From contig MARA01000013.1 in NCBI GenBank assembly GCA_001792895.1, positions 1 through 64,000 on the forward strand: a stretch of DNA of 64,000 bases, written 5' to 3'. The DNA is from Lentinus brumalis. Taxonomy: Eukaryota > Basidiomycota > Agaricomycetes > Polyporales > Polyporaceae. The position numbers and the translations under genes are program-made. Each line of letters opens with the position of its first letter. Within the stretch, counting starts at the first letter, position 1. The notes below the pieces were generated by a model, which saw only the letters and a list, made by a program, of their open reading frames with translations, did not search any database and had not been told where the DNA came from. Positions 9,833 to 19,861 of this stretch are shown here, one piece after another.

Positions 9833-12800
9833 TTAGTGCTTCCAGAACTCTTCGCCGTTGTACCGCTTGTTGTCTACCTTCCGCCGCTTGCCTCGACCAA
9901 GCTCTTCTGCCTCAGCCTCCTGCTGTTCCTCTTCCATCTCCTCAGGCGACTCAGCCTCTCCGGACGATGCAAGTGCACCCGAAGGCGTCACCCGGGTTCC
10001 CGTGAGAGTCTTCCCACGAAGATCATGTTCAAGAACTGCCCACAGCGGCACGTTGCTGTCGTCTCCCTCCTCCTCATACTCCTCGTCCTCCTCCACCGTC
10101 TCCGTCTCTGCAGGAAGCTCCGCAACGGAGTCATACCTCGTCAACTCCTCCCAGAAGGACGGATCCGTCTGACGAAGCTGGCGCAAGGCTTCACGCGCCG
10201 CAAAACCCGTCAGGCTCTCGTACGAGAGGTTGAACCCGCCGGCCTCGCATTTCTCGAACGCCTGTATGATCTGTGAGTACTGTACTGCTGACTGTACGCA
10301 TGGACACTGACCTTCTTGACAATCTCCGGATGATTCAGTGTATTGTACGCCCTCCAGATCCAGCCAACGCTGCGGTCACGCAAGACACCAAGCTTCTTCG
10401 CAATTGTGATGTCGGCCTCACCACGATCGATTTGCCCCAGGATCTCCTCGACAACATCCTCGTGGTACGACAGCTTCAAGGAATGCTTCAAGGGCCGCTG
10501 GATCCCGACGTCGCAAGCTTGAAGGACGCCAGTACATCCACCCGGTACGAAATGGAGTCGAATGTTGGAGTGATTGGTACGCATCCATCCCCGGAACTCC
10601 TTCGACCGGTGTACTGACCATACATCGATTTGCCAGAGGGCTTTCTGGGTTGGGGGGAGGGGAGGGTCAGCTTCGAGCCGCATCTGGTCGAAGTAGGGCG
10701 CGATGATGTCGGTGACGAGTTCACGCATCGTCTGCTGCGTTGACCAGTAAGATGATCCACCGTTCGCGAAGTGCATGCCCACGCCAATTGCATCGTCATA
10801 GTGAGCAGCATTCTTCGAAGGCAGGGAGACGGCCGTCTCACCCACGTAGACAGCCTGGAATGGCAACAGGACACCCGAGTTCGAGACAGACACGCAGACC
10901 GTCACCGCTCTCTTCTCCTCTTGGCCGACAACCGCAACCTGCTTGCTGCCGGTCTTAGCCCACGTAAGTTTGGTGCCTTGTGCGTAAACCATATTCGTCT
11001 GATCAGTGTTGACGATTAGGGAAGACGGAACATCATATTCTTTGATGTCGTGAACGAGGCGCAAGATGGCCTTCCGACACTGTGACTCCCAGTCGGTAGG
11101 TAGCTTCCGCGAGTCCCTGGTAGAAGCGCGTTGCGACCAATGTAACTGACTGTGGAGGAACTGTCGCAGGAACGTGTCGGAGCATCGGAAGGTTGAGCCA
11201 TCAGCCGCCTGCTTCTCGAACACCTCGGGCGCCATACGGAGAATCGTCGCGGTTGCGATCCCGCGGACGGTGACGATGGACACTGGAGCCGACGCATCGC
11301 GCAGACGTTCCAGACGCGTTTTGATGGTCTCGACAACTTCTGGGTATGCAGCAAGGACACCTCGGCACCCGCCGTTGCTCCCTGGAGTGTGGCCATTGCG
11401 CGCCATCTCGAGAGCACGGTCCGAACAGCAAGGACGTGAACCGGAGCGGTCAATCCACCCCTCGACCGTTGAGTGCGTGAGCCCTTTGTAGACGTCATCC
11501 ATCCGCTTGAGCAGATCCACCATCGTTCGCGTGGACCATTTCGGACCAACTGAAGCATGCTGGACGATCGCTTCGATGCGTGGCCAGAGTAGCGGCCCAT
11601 GCCAATTGACGTACACGGCCGCCTTCGCCTCCTTCTGCCGCTTTTTGCCCTGGGGCTTCTTGTCCGCCTCGTGGATGGCTGCCGCGATCTGTCGCTTGGG
11701 GCGCGACTGTTCTGCGAGGTCAGCATATGGTCGCTTGTTGGAGGAGGGGCCAGCGGAGTCAACGAGCACGTCAACAAGCTGTTTCTGTGGAGGGATACGC
11801 TTGCCAGCGCTGTTGCGTGCGCCGCTCGCAATCTCGTCCTGAACCTTCTTCGCGCGAAATTTGGCCTGTCGCTCGTTCTGCGACGCCTTCTTCTTTTTGA
11901 CCGCCCGCTGCGTAATCTCTGCATCATACTCCTTGTGCTCCTCCAGCCACGCTTTCGACTGCTCGGTCGCCTGCTTGATTTGATGAGCCTTCTGCTCGTC
12001 GGACGCCTTTGTCGGCATCCACTTCAGCAGGGTATTCCCGACACCTTTCGCGCTCTTCTCGAATGCACGACGAATGCTTGATGGCATGAGGAGCTTGCTG
12101 CTCTTGATCTTCTTGGTAGAATTCGAGGAAGAGGGAGGCGCAGGGGAAGATGTCGATGGTGGGAGATTGGCAGAGGAAGACGTCGATGAGGGGACAGCGG
12201 GAGATTTGCACGATAGGACCGTGTCTGGCAGCTGCACTGAGACCACTTGACTAGAGCACGGCGACACCGACCGTGAAGAGCGCAAGCTGAAATACGACGC
12301 GATGGACTTCAAGCCTCGCCGCTTCCGTCGTGGGGCCGGGGACGGTTCTGAGGTGACCGCGTCCACAGACATTGCATCTCCTGTTACTGAAGCGGTAGAA
12401 CGATCGCTATCACAGGACATTCCCGTCCTGGACGAGCAGCGAGACAGGGAGAACTCCGATGGTGGTGCGCTCGCCGTTGACATCCAAGCAATGCTAGATG
12501 CTACCGAAGGGGTGGGTGATGGGATCTGATCTGCCTTCTGCTTTCCTTTCGACACTGATGACTGTTCCTCGCAGAACTGTACACATGAGGGCGATGTGGG
12601 TGCCTCTGGTACGTACTGAACTGTGAATGGAAAGCTCGTCCGGACTGCTGGGAACTGAAGACATGATCAGCGTTGACGGCATCATTGTTAGATCATAGCA
12701 GAAACACTCACGCTGTCCAGGTGTCGCCGTGCTACATCAAGCAGAACTTGCATGCGTAAGCTGTCGGTTTCGTGCAGGGAAGGTCCGACTAGGGCATATT

Positions 12801-13845
12801 CATCTGGAAGCAGACGGTGCGCCAGAGCATTCCAGCTCATGATCCCACACGAGTGTGTGTCCGTCTGACGTGTGATTGACAGAGATCCCCACGTGAATGC
12901 TCGAGAGGAGTGACATTCGAGCCACCAAGTCATTGTGCTTACCACCTCTGGATCAGCCGCATCTCCGAACGAGTCGCCGTAAAGGACCTCAGAGGCCTCG
13001 AAGTCCACCAACAACGCCACCCAGTGAGTGTTCTTCAAGTTCACAAGGAGGCCGAGTTGTTGACGCTCCCCGGTGCTGAGAAGCTCCCCGACTCCGCGCA
13101 GCCGCGAGAACAGACGGTTTTCTCGGTAACGCCTCTTGTCGTTGACTTCAAACGCGGACTTCATGGCCTTCCAGAAGTATGTGCTTTCAAGTTCGACCGC
13201 GAGGCCTTCAGGGTGGCGCATGAGCTTGATACGCAGTAGGTCTAGCATCTGGTTTTCATGTACGTCGCTGAGCCATCGTCGGGACAGGTACCGGGAGACG
13301 GTGGTGACTTCCTCGTAGTTTGAGAATCCGGACAAGGAATCACACCAGGGAAGAGATGCCAGCATTACAAGGACATCCTTGACGAGCCGGTGAGTTGCTT
13401 GTGACACCTTCGGCGTATTCCTGCGCTGCACCAGCCATTCCTCCGCCTTCACCCATGCTCCGAACTGACCGTCCTCCTCCCGAAGATGCACAACCTCCAT
13501 CCAGTAGGTCACGACCCATATAGGGAGGCGTACTACCGCTTTGCCACTGCTCGGGACATGCAACGCTAGGACCGACTGCAATAGGGGCTCACTGGCAACG
13601 TGATGGACCAGCTCCTTCACCGTCTCCGGATTCGGTACGGGCAAGCGTCGTATATCGTCCGGATCATTGACAGTGGGTTGTTCATGGCTTAGAAAAGCCG
13701 TGCTTTTGGGTGCACGCTCTGTCTTCGTAACCACGGGGAGAGCGAATTGTAGTAAGCGAAGAACCGAGAGCGAGGGTGCTGGCAGTAGTTGCGGTATGAG
13801 GACTGGGGGAATGCGCAGCCTAGCAGGTATGTCTGGGTCATCCAT
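9833..13845 (-). CDS. Ulp1 protease-DDD transposase fusion protein (about 1304 aa)
   Basis: Model: exon 1 13845-12712, 57-nt intron 12711-12655 (GTGAGT...CTAAC...TTCAG), exon 2 12654-10312, 41-nt intron 10311-10271, exon 3 10270-9833. All junctions are phase 0 and all exons whole codons. Residues about 200-345 are a Ulp1/C48 cysteine protease with His274 (NTHWVALLVD), Asp291 (YGDSFGD) and Gln-x5-Cys333 (QTDTHSCG). A Ser-rich linker and Lys-rich stretch follow. A helix-turn-helix-like region near 760 and a DDE_1/pogo-like catalytic domain come next: Asp929 (NTDQTN), Asp1055 (WQIDVW), Asp1093 (GVLQACDVG). An acidic tail ends it. The transposase would move the element in the nucleus; the protease could act on SUMO-like targets or process the fusion. 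If the first intron is not real, the two halves are separate genes, the second without an ATG near its start. Confidence 0.75.
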
Positions 13846-14141
13846 CGTGTTGCTGGAGTGTAGAGGAGGCAGCAAGATCTTCTGGCGTGTTTTCAAGCAA
13901 TGTCGGGCTACTTACAGGCCGTATGAGTAAGTACTCGTACATAACAAAACTTACTTACTACATTAAGTGCCTAGTCCTGACTATTAAGTATCGTGTTAAG
14001 TATTCCATTACTTATGTCTACTTAAAGCAAGCCTTGAGCCTTGATAAGTGTGGCTGTGGTCGAATTTTGAAGGCCGTCACCGGTCACACAAGTCCTGGTC
14101 GAATATCTCCCCCTAAATCGGCGTGTCACAGGTCACACCCT
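13846..14141. promoter_or_regulatory. 5' region of the transposon gene with repeated TTAAGT/ACTTAA words
   Basis: The AT-rich stretch 13930-14035 lies upstream of the fusion gene start and holds several ACTTA/TTAAGT words in both orientations. It is the likely promoter and subterminal transposase-binding region; no clear TATA box was fixed. Confidence 0.35.
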
Positions 14142-14167
14142 TGGTCGAACCATTCGAAATGGTACAG
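14142..14167 (-). repeat. Right terminal inverted repeat of the DNA transposon
   Basis: Exact reverse complement of 9584-9609. Followed outside by BCS1-like pseudogene sequence. Confidence 0.9.
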
Positions 14168-14910
14168 GATTCAGGGGGGCGCGCTGCGAGATAGGCAAGG
14201 ATGAGATGCTGTCCTGCTCGTCCGACTGCACTTTCTCGTCCGGCCGCTTGTCCTTGTGGCCCGTCGAGCAGCAGAGCTTGCTCACAAGCGTGAACCCCAT
14301 GTACATATCCAGACAACCGGGGCGGCATACCGCGGCTTGTACTCGTGCGTCATGACGCGGACGATCAGTCGGTACCCTCCTGTGTGCCAACGCTGTCGAG
14401 CACATCGAGCAGCCCGCTGAAAGTGACGGGGACGTCACCGGGTCATGTCCTTGCTACATCAGCGAGCATCCTGGTTCTGCTTCTCCGGGTCGGAATGACG
14501 CCCTTGATGCCCTTGTAAACTGCGGCGACGATGACCTCACTTGTCCCGAAGCTTGGCGATGACGGACGTCGTTCGCCATACCCATCCACCTGAAGGAACC
14601 GATGTAGAGCTCGAGGTTGAGATTGACTGCAATACCGTGAACGAGGGAGGTCTTCCCGGTGCACGGAGCGCTGTACAGAGGCTACGATATGCCTGGAAGG
14701 ATGATCTCAGCGATGGCTGCATGTGCAGAAGGTGGCGTAGACTGACCTCGCTCGACGCGGCACTCATGGATCGCTAGGACGTCTCGCGCGCGTTCAGGTT
14801 GGGTTGGACCATACCGGGGTAGGACGACCATGTTCAGCCCGGCAGGCAAGTGAGCTCCCAGCCTGAGTACTCCCTCACGAGGAACAGCTCCGGCCATGCG
14901 GCGAGAGCCA
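14168..14910 (-). pseudogene. BCS1-like AAA ATPase, central remnant (right of the transposon)
   Basis: On the minus strand, in changing frames, one reads a degenerate Walker A (SAPCTGKTSLVHG) followed by IAVNLNLELYIGSF near 14640, then VTFSGLLDVLDSVGTQEG near 14410 and a CRPG.LDMYMGFTLVSK block near 14290. These occur in this order in BCS1 AAA domains (Walker A, FSGLLN.LDGV.AQEGR, RPGR.D...F..A). Several frameshifts and stops break it and the transposon cuts off its C-terminus. No clear BCS1 N-terminal domain was found upstream to 15300. Confidence 0.7.
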
Positions 14911-15340
14911 AGTCACGAGCGATGAGCGATGAGGATGGGTAGCTGCAGGAGAGATGGCGGGATACCTAGCAGTGGCCTGGGTTATCGATATCGAGCGAGC
15001 ACGCTCAAGCCCACCGGATGCCGTTTCGCCACCGCGGGCTCGCCTAGAACAGGATCTACGGACATCATGCAACCAATGGCGGGTGCACGACGAACGGCAG
15101 ACGCTGCGCGGGTGGCAAGGCCACAGCTCGATGGGACAGCCATCGAGGGACAGGTTGCTGAGTGGACGTGGTTAGTGCGCACGCGTAAAGAAGGGACTAT
15201 TGAACTCGCACCATTGGCTTAACCATCGTTTCCTCGGCAAGCTCCGAGAATGTCGGGGGACATGGCGATCTTCGCCTGCGATCGAACCTGCAGGGCGAGG
15301 CTATGACGCACCACGTCGGACCCACTGACAGTCAAAAAGC
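14911..15340. other. Gene-free stretch
   Basis: May hold the decayed N-terminal part of the BCS1-like gene on the minus strand, but no motif supports it. The end is the promoter of the small TUDOR gene. Confidence 0.35.
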
Positions 15341-15349
15341 TTGAGGCTG

Positions 15350-15358
15350 TATATAAGG
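15350..15358 (+). promoter_or_regulatory. TATA box (TATATAAGG) of the small TUDOR gene
   Basis: A consensus TATA box about 100 bp before the ATG at 15458. Confidence 0.65.
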
Positions 15359-15457
15359 CGGGATGAGCTCGCCGGACCTCGGATGTCACTTCTCTCCCGT
15401 TCACGTACCATCGTCCACACACCCCACCCCCGCCGCTGTTACTTCACGTACCGTACC

Positions 15458-15861
15458 ATGGCCGACAAGCTGCATGAGGGCCAGGATGTCTCGTATGGAA
15501 TTTGGGACGCACATTCATGTCCGGGAACGATATTGACGCGTCGTATACAGCTGGCGTTGGGGAGCAGGCAACGCTGAGGGCAAGATCGCCGAGATCATCG
15601 AGGAAGGCAAGGCCGAGGTCACTAGCAAGAAGGTGCGTCTTCACAGTGAGCGCATGCTACGAGGCGTCATCGGGTATCGTCATCTGTAGGGCAACACGGT
15701 CACCCGCAACGGCAGAGGCAAGGACGATCCTGCGGTCATCATCGCTCGCAAAGGGGTGCGCATACACGCACTGTCTCTCCATCCATATCGCTCACATCTA
15801 ACTACAGAATGATGTCGTGAAGCTCGCGCATGAGCTCAATGAGGTCAAGGATGCCGAGTGA
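15458..15861 (+). CDS. Small HVA1-TUDOR (DUF2945-type) protein (78 aa)
   Basis: Exons 15458-15492, 15551-15632, 15690-15755, 15808-15861 with introns of 58, 57 and 52 nt. The product has the family pattern: a start MADKLHEGQDVSW, a WRWGAGNAEGKI turn, EEGKAEVTSKKGN, then TRNGRGKDDPAVIIARKGNDVVK and an acidic helix. Such one-domain proteins of 70-80 aa are common in Agaricomycetes. The SH3/TUDOR-like barrel is named after a cryptococcal gene, but the biochemical role is unknown. Length and motif fit are good. A TATA box lies 100 bp upstream. Confidence 0.85.
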
Positions 15862-16359
15862 GGTCGAGTAGGCAGACACCCGAGCGCGAGGTGCTGTGTA
15901 CGATAGTTGTAACGCTAGCAAGGAGAATCGCCAACCCTGGATTCCGCTATTCTCCCTGTGTCTCTTGCTATGCATGCCGTCGGCATGGCGGAGAGCAGAG
16001 CGTGACGGATAGGGCGTGGGCCGGAACTGTAAGAGAAACGAGTGGGAAGAACCTCAACGAAGAGGACACGATGCACCCGTCGATGGCAAAGCAGCGCACG
16101 TTCTGAGCTCCTTCGACCGCCTTGACGACCCGCCGGCAGAGGTGCAAGAGAAGATATATGCACAATTGCGATGCGTAGTGTATCAATACAAGCGAGCGTG
16201 GCGGGAGAAGTCGCGTGCCTGAGCGCAACGGCGACAGCATTAGCGGCCAGGGTAACGTCTATGGTACAGCTAGGAATGGATAAGGGTAACGGCCCTCAGC
16301 AGGCGGGAGAGCAAAACAAAGGGATCGTGCACAATCTTGGATAGATGTGATGAGATGGA
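15862..16359. other. Intergenic stretch
   Basis: No gene was found between the TUDOR gene and the 3' flank of the coiled-coil gene. Confidence 0.4.
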
Positions 16360-17218
16360 TTGGAGTTCGAATGGAGGACATGGGATCGGTCAGTGAATGA
16401 GGGACGAGGCTTGCATGCGTTAGGCTATTGTGCGGAAGCGGAAGTGCAGTGCGACGTTGCGAGACGATGAGAACGAAGGAACAATCCTGCGAAAACCACT
16501 GTTAGAACTGAGCCGAGACGACACGGACGAGCGATACCCACGCACCTGAGATGACACGATCCAAACCAGCGGAACGAAAGGTATAACTTAAGCATGTAGG
16601 GGATATCGAGAGTATATGTGTAGAGGGCCTGGTAGATGAAAGAGGACGGGCAGGCGACAACTATGGGCGGCCGACAGGAGCGCTGTCGCTCGATTTCCGC
16701 TGCCTGCCCGGCTGGATGACGGACAAGACTGGAACGGAGAACCGCTGGGTCTTGGACCCGCCAAAGGGCCAGCCATCGAAATGCTTAGGATCGGACATCG
16801 ACCGCTTGATTTGCGCCGGGTCCGTGGCATCGTCCACAGCCTTGATCGGTGGCTGCATTGAGTGTACGCGGCGGGCGAAGAACCGTCGACCGACCCATGA
16901 CGGGCCCTTTTGAGGTTGATGCTGATCCTGCTCTGGTAGATTGATGATGGGAACGTCACCAAGGGTCGGTGATGGTGGAGGGTTTGACATGGGGAGGACC
17001 TCCTCCGAACGGGCTGCGAAAGACGGTTCGAGTACGGACATATACGTACAATCACTGGAGGACTCACTGGCGGCGAAGTTCATCTGTAACCGGGGCGCCT
17101 CCAAGCTCTTCGAGTCCTTGGGAGGTGGCGGCGGGCCGTCCGCTGCCGAACCGGGTCGTGTGTGCGCAAGCTCGAGGAATGAGCCTTCCCGACTCCGAGT
17201 GGGCTCAGGCAGCCGGAT
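16360..17218 (-). repeat. Source segment of the dispersed duplication (3' end of the coiled-coil gene and its flank)
   Basis: The last 550 coding bases of the gene ending at 16661 and about 300 bases beyond its stop are found again, diverged, on the plus strand at about 49350-50075 and 52999-53730. Shared landmarks are the DVPII.LPE region, the end SSDSAPVGRP plus stop, and a downstream block ending in CTCATTCACTGACC. Confidence 0.8.
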
Positions 17219-19418
17219 GATGGGGACGTCTGGAATCTGTTTGGATCCCCCTTCTCCGCGCTCTCCCCTGCGCACGCTCTTGCTGCGACTCCGGCGACGG
17301 TTGCGGATAGAGTATATAGACGACCGCCGCTCAGGCCGCTCGCGGTTCCCGTCCGTCGGCGTTTTCGGAATCCGGAGACTGGCCTTCGACGCCCGACTGC
17401 TGCGCTTCTTCGCTGCAATGACACGGCTCGCGCGGTCGCGAGCGTCGGGCCCGGGCAGATTCGTGACGGTGGCCTTAGCCAGGACGGCCTTGCCGGTGAT
17501 CCCAATGAACTCGGCGTCGCGCATGGAGCTGACGTGGCTCATCCTGTCCATATCGTTCTGAATCTCCGCCTCGAGCGCCGAATAAGACGGTTCGTCGTCG
17601 TCGGGGGTGAACTCCTCATCGGTGAAGTCGAGGTTGAAGTTGTCGAGGTCGTCCATTTCCTGTGCCATGTCCTGCGCCATGTTCCACGCCTCTTCGAGCT
17701 CGGCCTGGAGCTCGTCGTTGCGCGCTCGCGTCTCCTGCAGCTCGGCCGTGCGCTTCGCGTATGACGCATTTAGCTTCCTGAGCGCCATGGCGAGCGCAGA
17801 TGCGACGTGGACATCCTGCAGGTGCTGGATCTGGGCTTTCTGGTCCGCGACACGTATGAGCATCTCCATCAGACGGTCGCAAGATGTCGTGAGCTCGGCG
17901 AGCTGGGTCGTCAGATCGTAGAGCGCCTCGCCGTCGCTATCGGTCTGTGATTGAGACAGGGCAGCCAGCGACTGCAGCAACATGGCACGCCGGTGCATGT
18001 TGAATCTGTACTGGGCCTGGGTCGTCGCCCGCAACTACGATGCGGTTTGTTGTTAGTGAAACGAACGACTGTAGTAGCTCCAGTCGACATACCGTTTCCA
18101 ATCGCTCCACCTCTTGTGGAAGCTCGACGTGCTGCGTGTGAGACGATATGACGCGGATGAAGGACTCTGCAGCGGACTGTCTGATGGCGGTTGAGACTGT
18201 CCCCTGGAGTTCCTCGGAAGTGAATGTCCACTGAGCGGCTTCGAGCGTCATTGCCTTCCACTGAATAGGCTCAACGTCGAATTTCAGGGAAGGCGGCGGC
18301 GCGAGGGGAGGGCGCTTGGGAACGACTTTAAACAGAGAAGGGGTAGACGCACGAGTGGCCAACGCGGACGCGGGGGTGCCAGGACGCTCTGTGTGAGAGA
18401 TGTTGGCCTGCACACTCTTCTCGGAGACGGAGAGAGTCCTCGTATGCCCATTGATCCTATCCGCAATGTGCGTACGCTCCTCGAATTGCGGAGGCGGCTC
18501 GATATAGGGATAATCCTCGCTCGCGCTTGCGAACCCCGCCTTCTCAGATGCCGGCTGAGGGGCGGCCGGTCTGACGTTAGGCCTCTCGTCGAAATCTGCT
18601 TCGGAAGCACCGGCTGCATGCGAATCATTCGAAAGGAGTGGCGCTGGGGAAGTCTCTTCATGTTCGATCGCGGTAGGGGACGGCACCTCGGCACCAATAC
18701 CTAGGACATCGTACAGCACCGACAGCTCATTCGGAGAAGGAGGAACATCAGCCTCGTCGACGGCGTCCGGCGCGAGGTAGTCTGAGGGCGGGGGCATGGT
18801 CGCAGTAAGCGGGAACTCGGAGCGGACAGCAGAGAGTGGTGGGGGAGGAACATCTGGCGCAGCGAGGAGGACCTCCGTACCTTCATCTTCATCTGCCGGC
18901 GGGCCAGCCTCTGCGGGACTGTCCATATTCGCGCTGGGCACAGGAGAGACCGACGCCCGCGTGGCCGCATTAATGTCCGCGATGTCGTTCTCCGTGTCCG
19001 CCGGGAGGTGTGCGCCACCAGCGTCCGGCAGTATCGCATCGCCAGGCTCGTTGAGAGGCCGGCCATGGCTTTGCTCGCTGCGTGCCTGTGACGCTTCGCT
19101 CCTCGTCGACTCTGCTCTCTTGTGTCCACTCACTCCTGAAGACGACGGTCTCGACGACACGGAGCTGGCGACCGTCTGGCTCCTGAGCGGGACTGGGGCG
19201 GATGCAGGCGACACCGGGCGCGAGCTGCCAGAGAGCGAAGAGACAGGCTCGGGCGACGCGGTGCGCGGGATGTTCGCGATGTCCTCCTGGAGACGGGCGG
19301 TGAGGTCGAGCGGGATGATACTCTTGACGGGGAGTGTGCCGGGCTTGCCCGGACTGCGTGGACCGATTGGCCTGCGACCGAGGGATGCGGGGGGCGAGCG
19401 TGCGCGTGCGACGTCCAT
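16661..19418 (-). CDS. Conserved hypothetical disordered/coiled-coil protein (899 aa)
   Basis: Exon 1 19418-18093, 58-nt intron 18092-18035, exon 2 18034-16661, phase 0. The start is MDVARARSPPASLGRRP. The first 350 residues are Ser/Pro/Ala-rich and acidic. Residues about 370-440 are helical (WKAMTLEAAQWTFTSEELQ...). Residues 443-560 form a long coiled coil (LRATTQAQYRFNM through the MAQDMAQEMDDLDNF stretch). A basic Arg/Ser region (RRRSRSKSVRRGERG) and a tail with two copies of DVPII(R/N)LPE follow. No enzyme motif is seen. The layout suggests a scaffold or cytoskeletal adaptor, but this is only inference. Its 3' end was copied twice to the 49-54 kb region. Confidence 0.75.
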
Positions 19419-19469
19419 CGTGAGTTGCCAGCTGGCTGTTCTAGCGCATGAGAGCAGTGAGGAAGGCAA

Positions 19470-19861
19470 CTACAGTGCGGAGGTCATGGAGGTTTGGAGG
19501 GAAGGAGAGGAGCAGGCGCGAACATGGCTCAGGTGAATGGAGTGATGCTGATGGCAGCCTGGGAAGCCCCCCTCCCCCTTCCAGTTTCCCTGATTATCGC
19601 CGGCCATGACGCTCGCCAATTATGCGTATTCTGAATCCCCGGTTCGCCAGTACCTTGAGATCCATCTCGCACGCGAGGCTATACGACAGCGTGCTTGTAG
19701 CGAACGCGCAGCGGTGTGATTACACGCAAGACATACAATTACATTGGACAGATTCCGTAATTCCCAGGACTTCCCCATACACCCGCGTAATTCGACTCGT
19801 ATGACGCAGTGCTGTAACGAGGCTAACGAGCAGCCACGGCATCAGATGAAGCATCATCTCT
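19470..19861. other. Intergenic stretch
   Basis: Divergent/3' flank between the coiled-coil gene and the UBX gene. No supported frame was found. Confidence 0.4.

Larger units (their letters stand above)
9587..14164 (-). mobile_element. DNA transposon with Ulp1-DDE gene (pogo/Tc1-like ends)
   Basis: The ends are inverted repeats: 9584-9609 and 14142-14167 are 26-bp exact reverse complements (CTGTACC...CGACCA). If the TA at 9587-9588 and at 14163-14164 is the target duplication, as in pogo/Tc1 elements, the repeat proper is 21 bp and the element 4574 bp. Inside each end are the exact direct 10-mer CGTGTCACAG (9658-9667, 14122-14131) and a TGGTCGAA-containing block (about 9673-9686, 14095-14110), likely transposase-binding sites. 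One minus-strand gene fills the element. It sits inside a BCS1-like pseudogene, whose two parts fix the insertion point. Confidence 0.85.

Noticed and set aside
10210..12555. A stand-alone 781-codon transposase gene
   Set aside because: The frame begins at GTG, not ATG, is open upstream to a splice acceptor at 12655, and its 3' end runs through an intron at 10311-10271 into the true C-terminus; the spliced fusion explains all three points.
18796..19536. 246-codon plus-strand frame opposite the coiled-coil gene
   Set aside because: It overlaps a larger minus-strand exon with a good splice to the next exon; the plus frame has no motif or partner exon.
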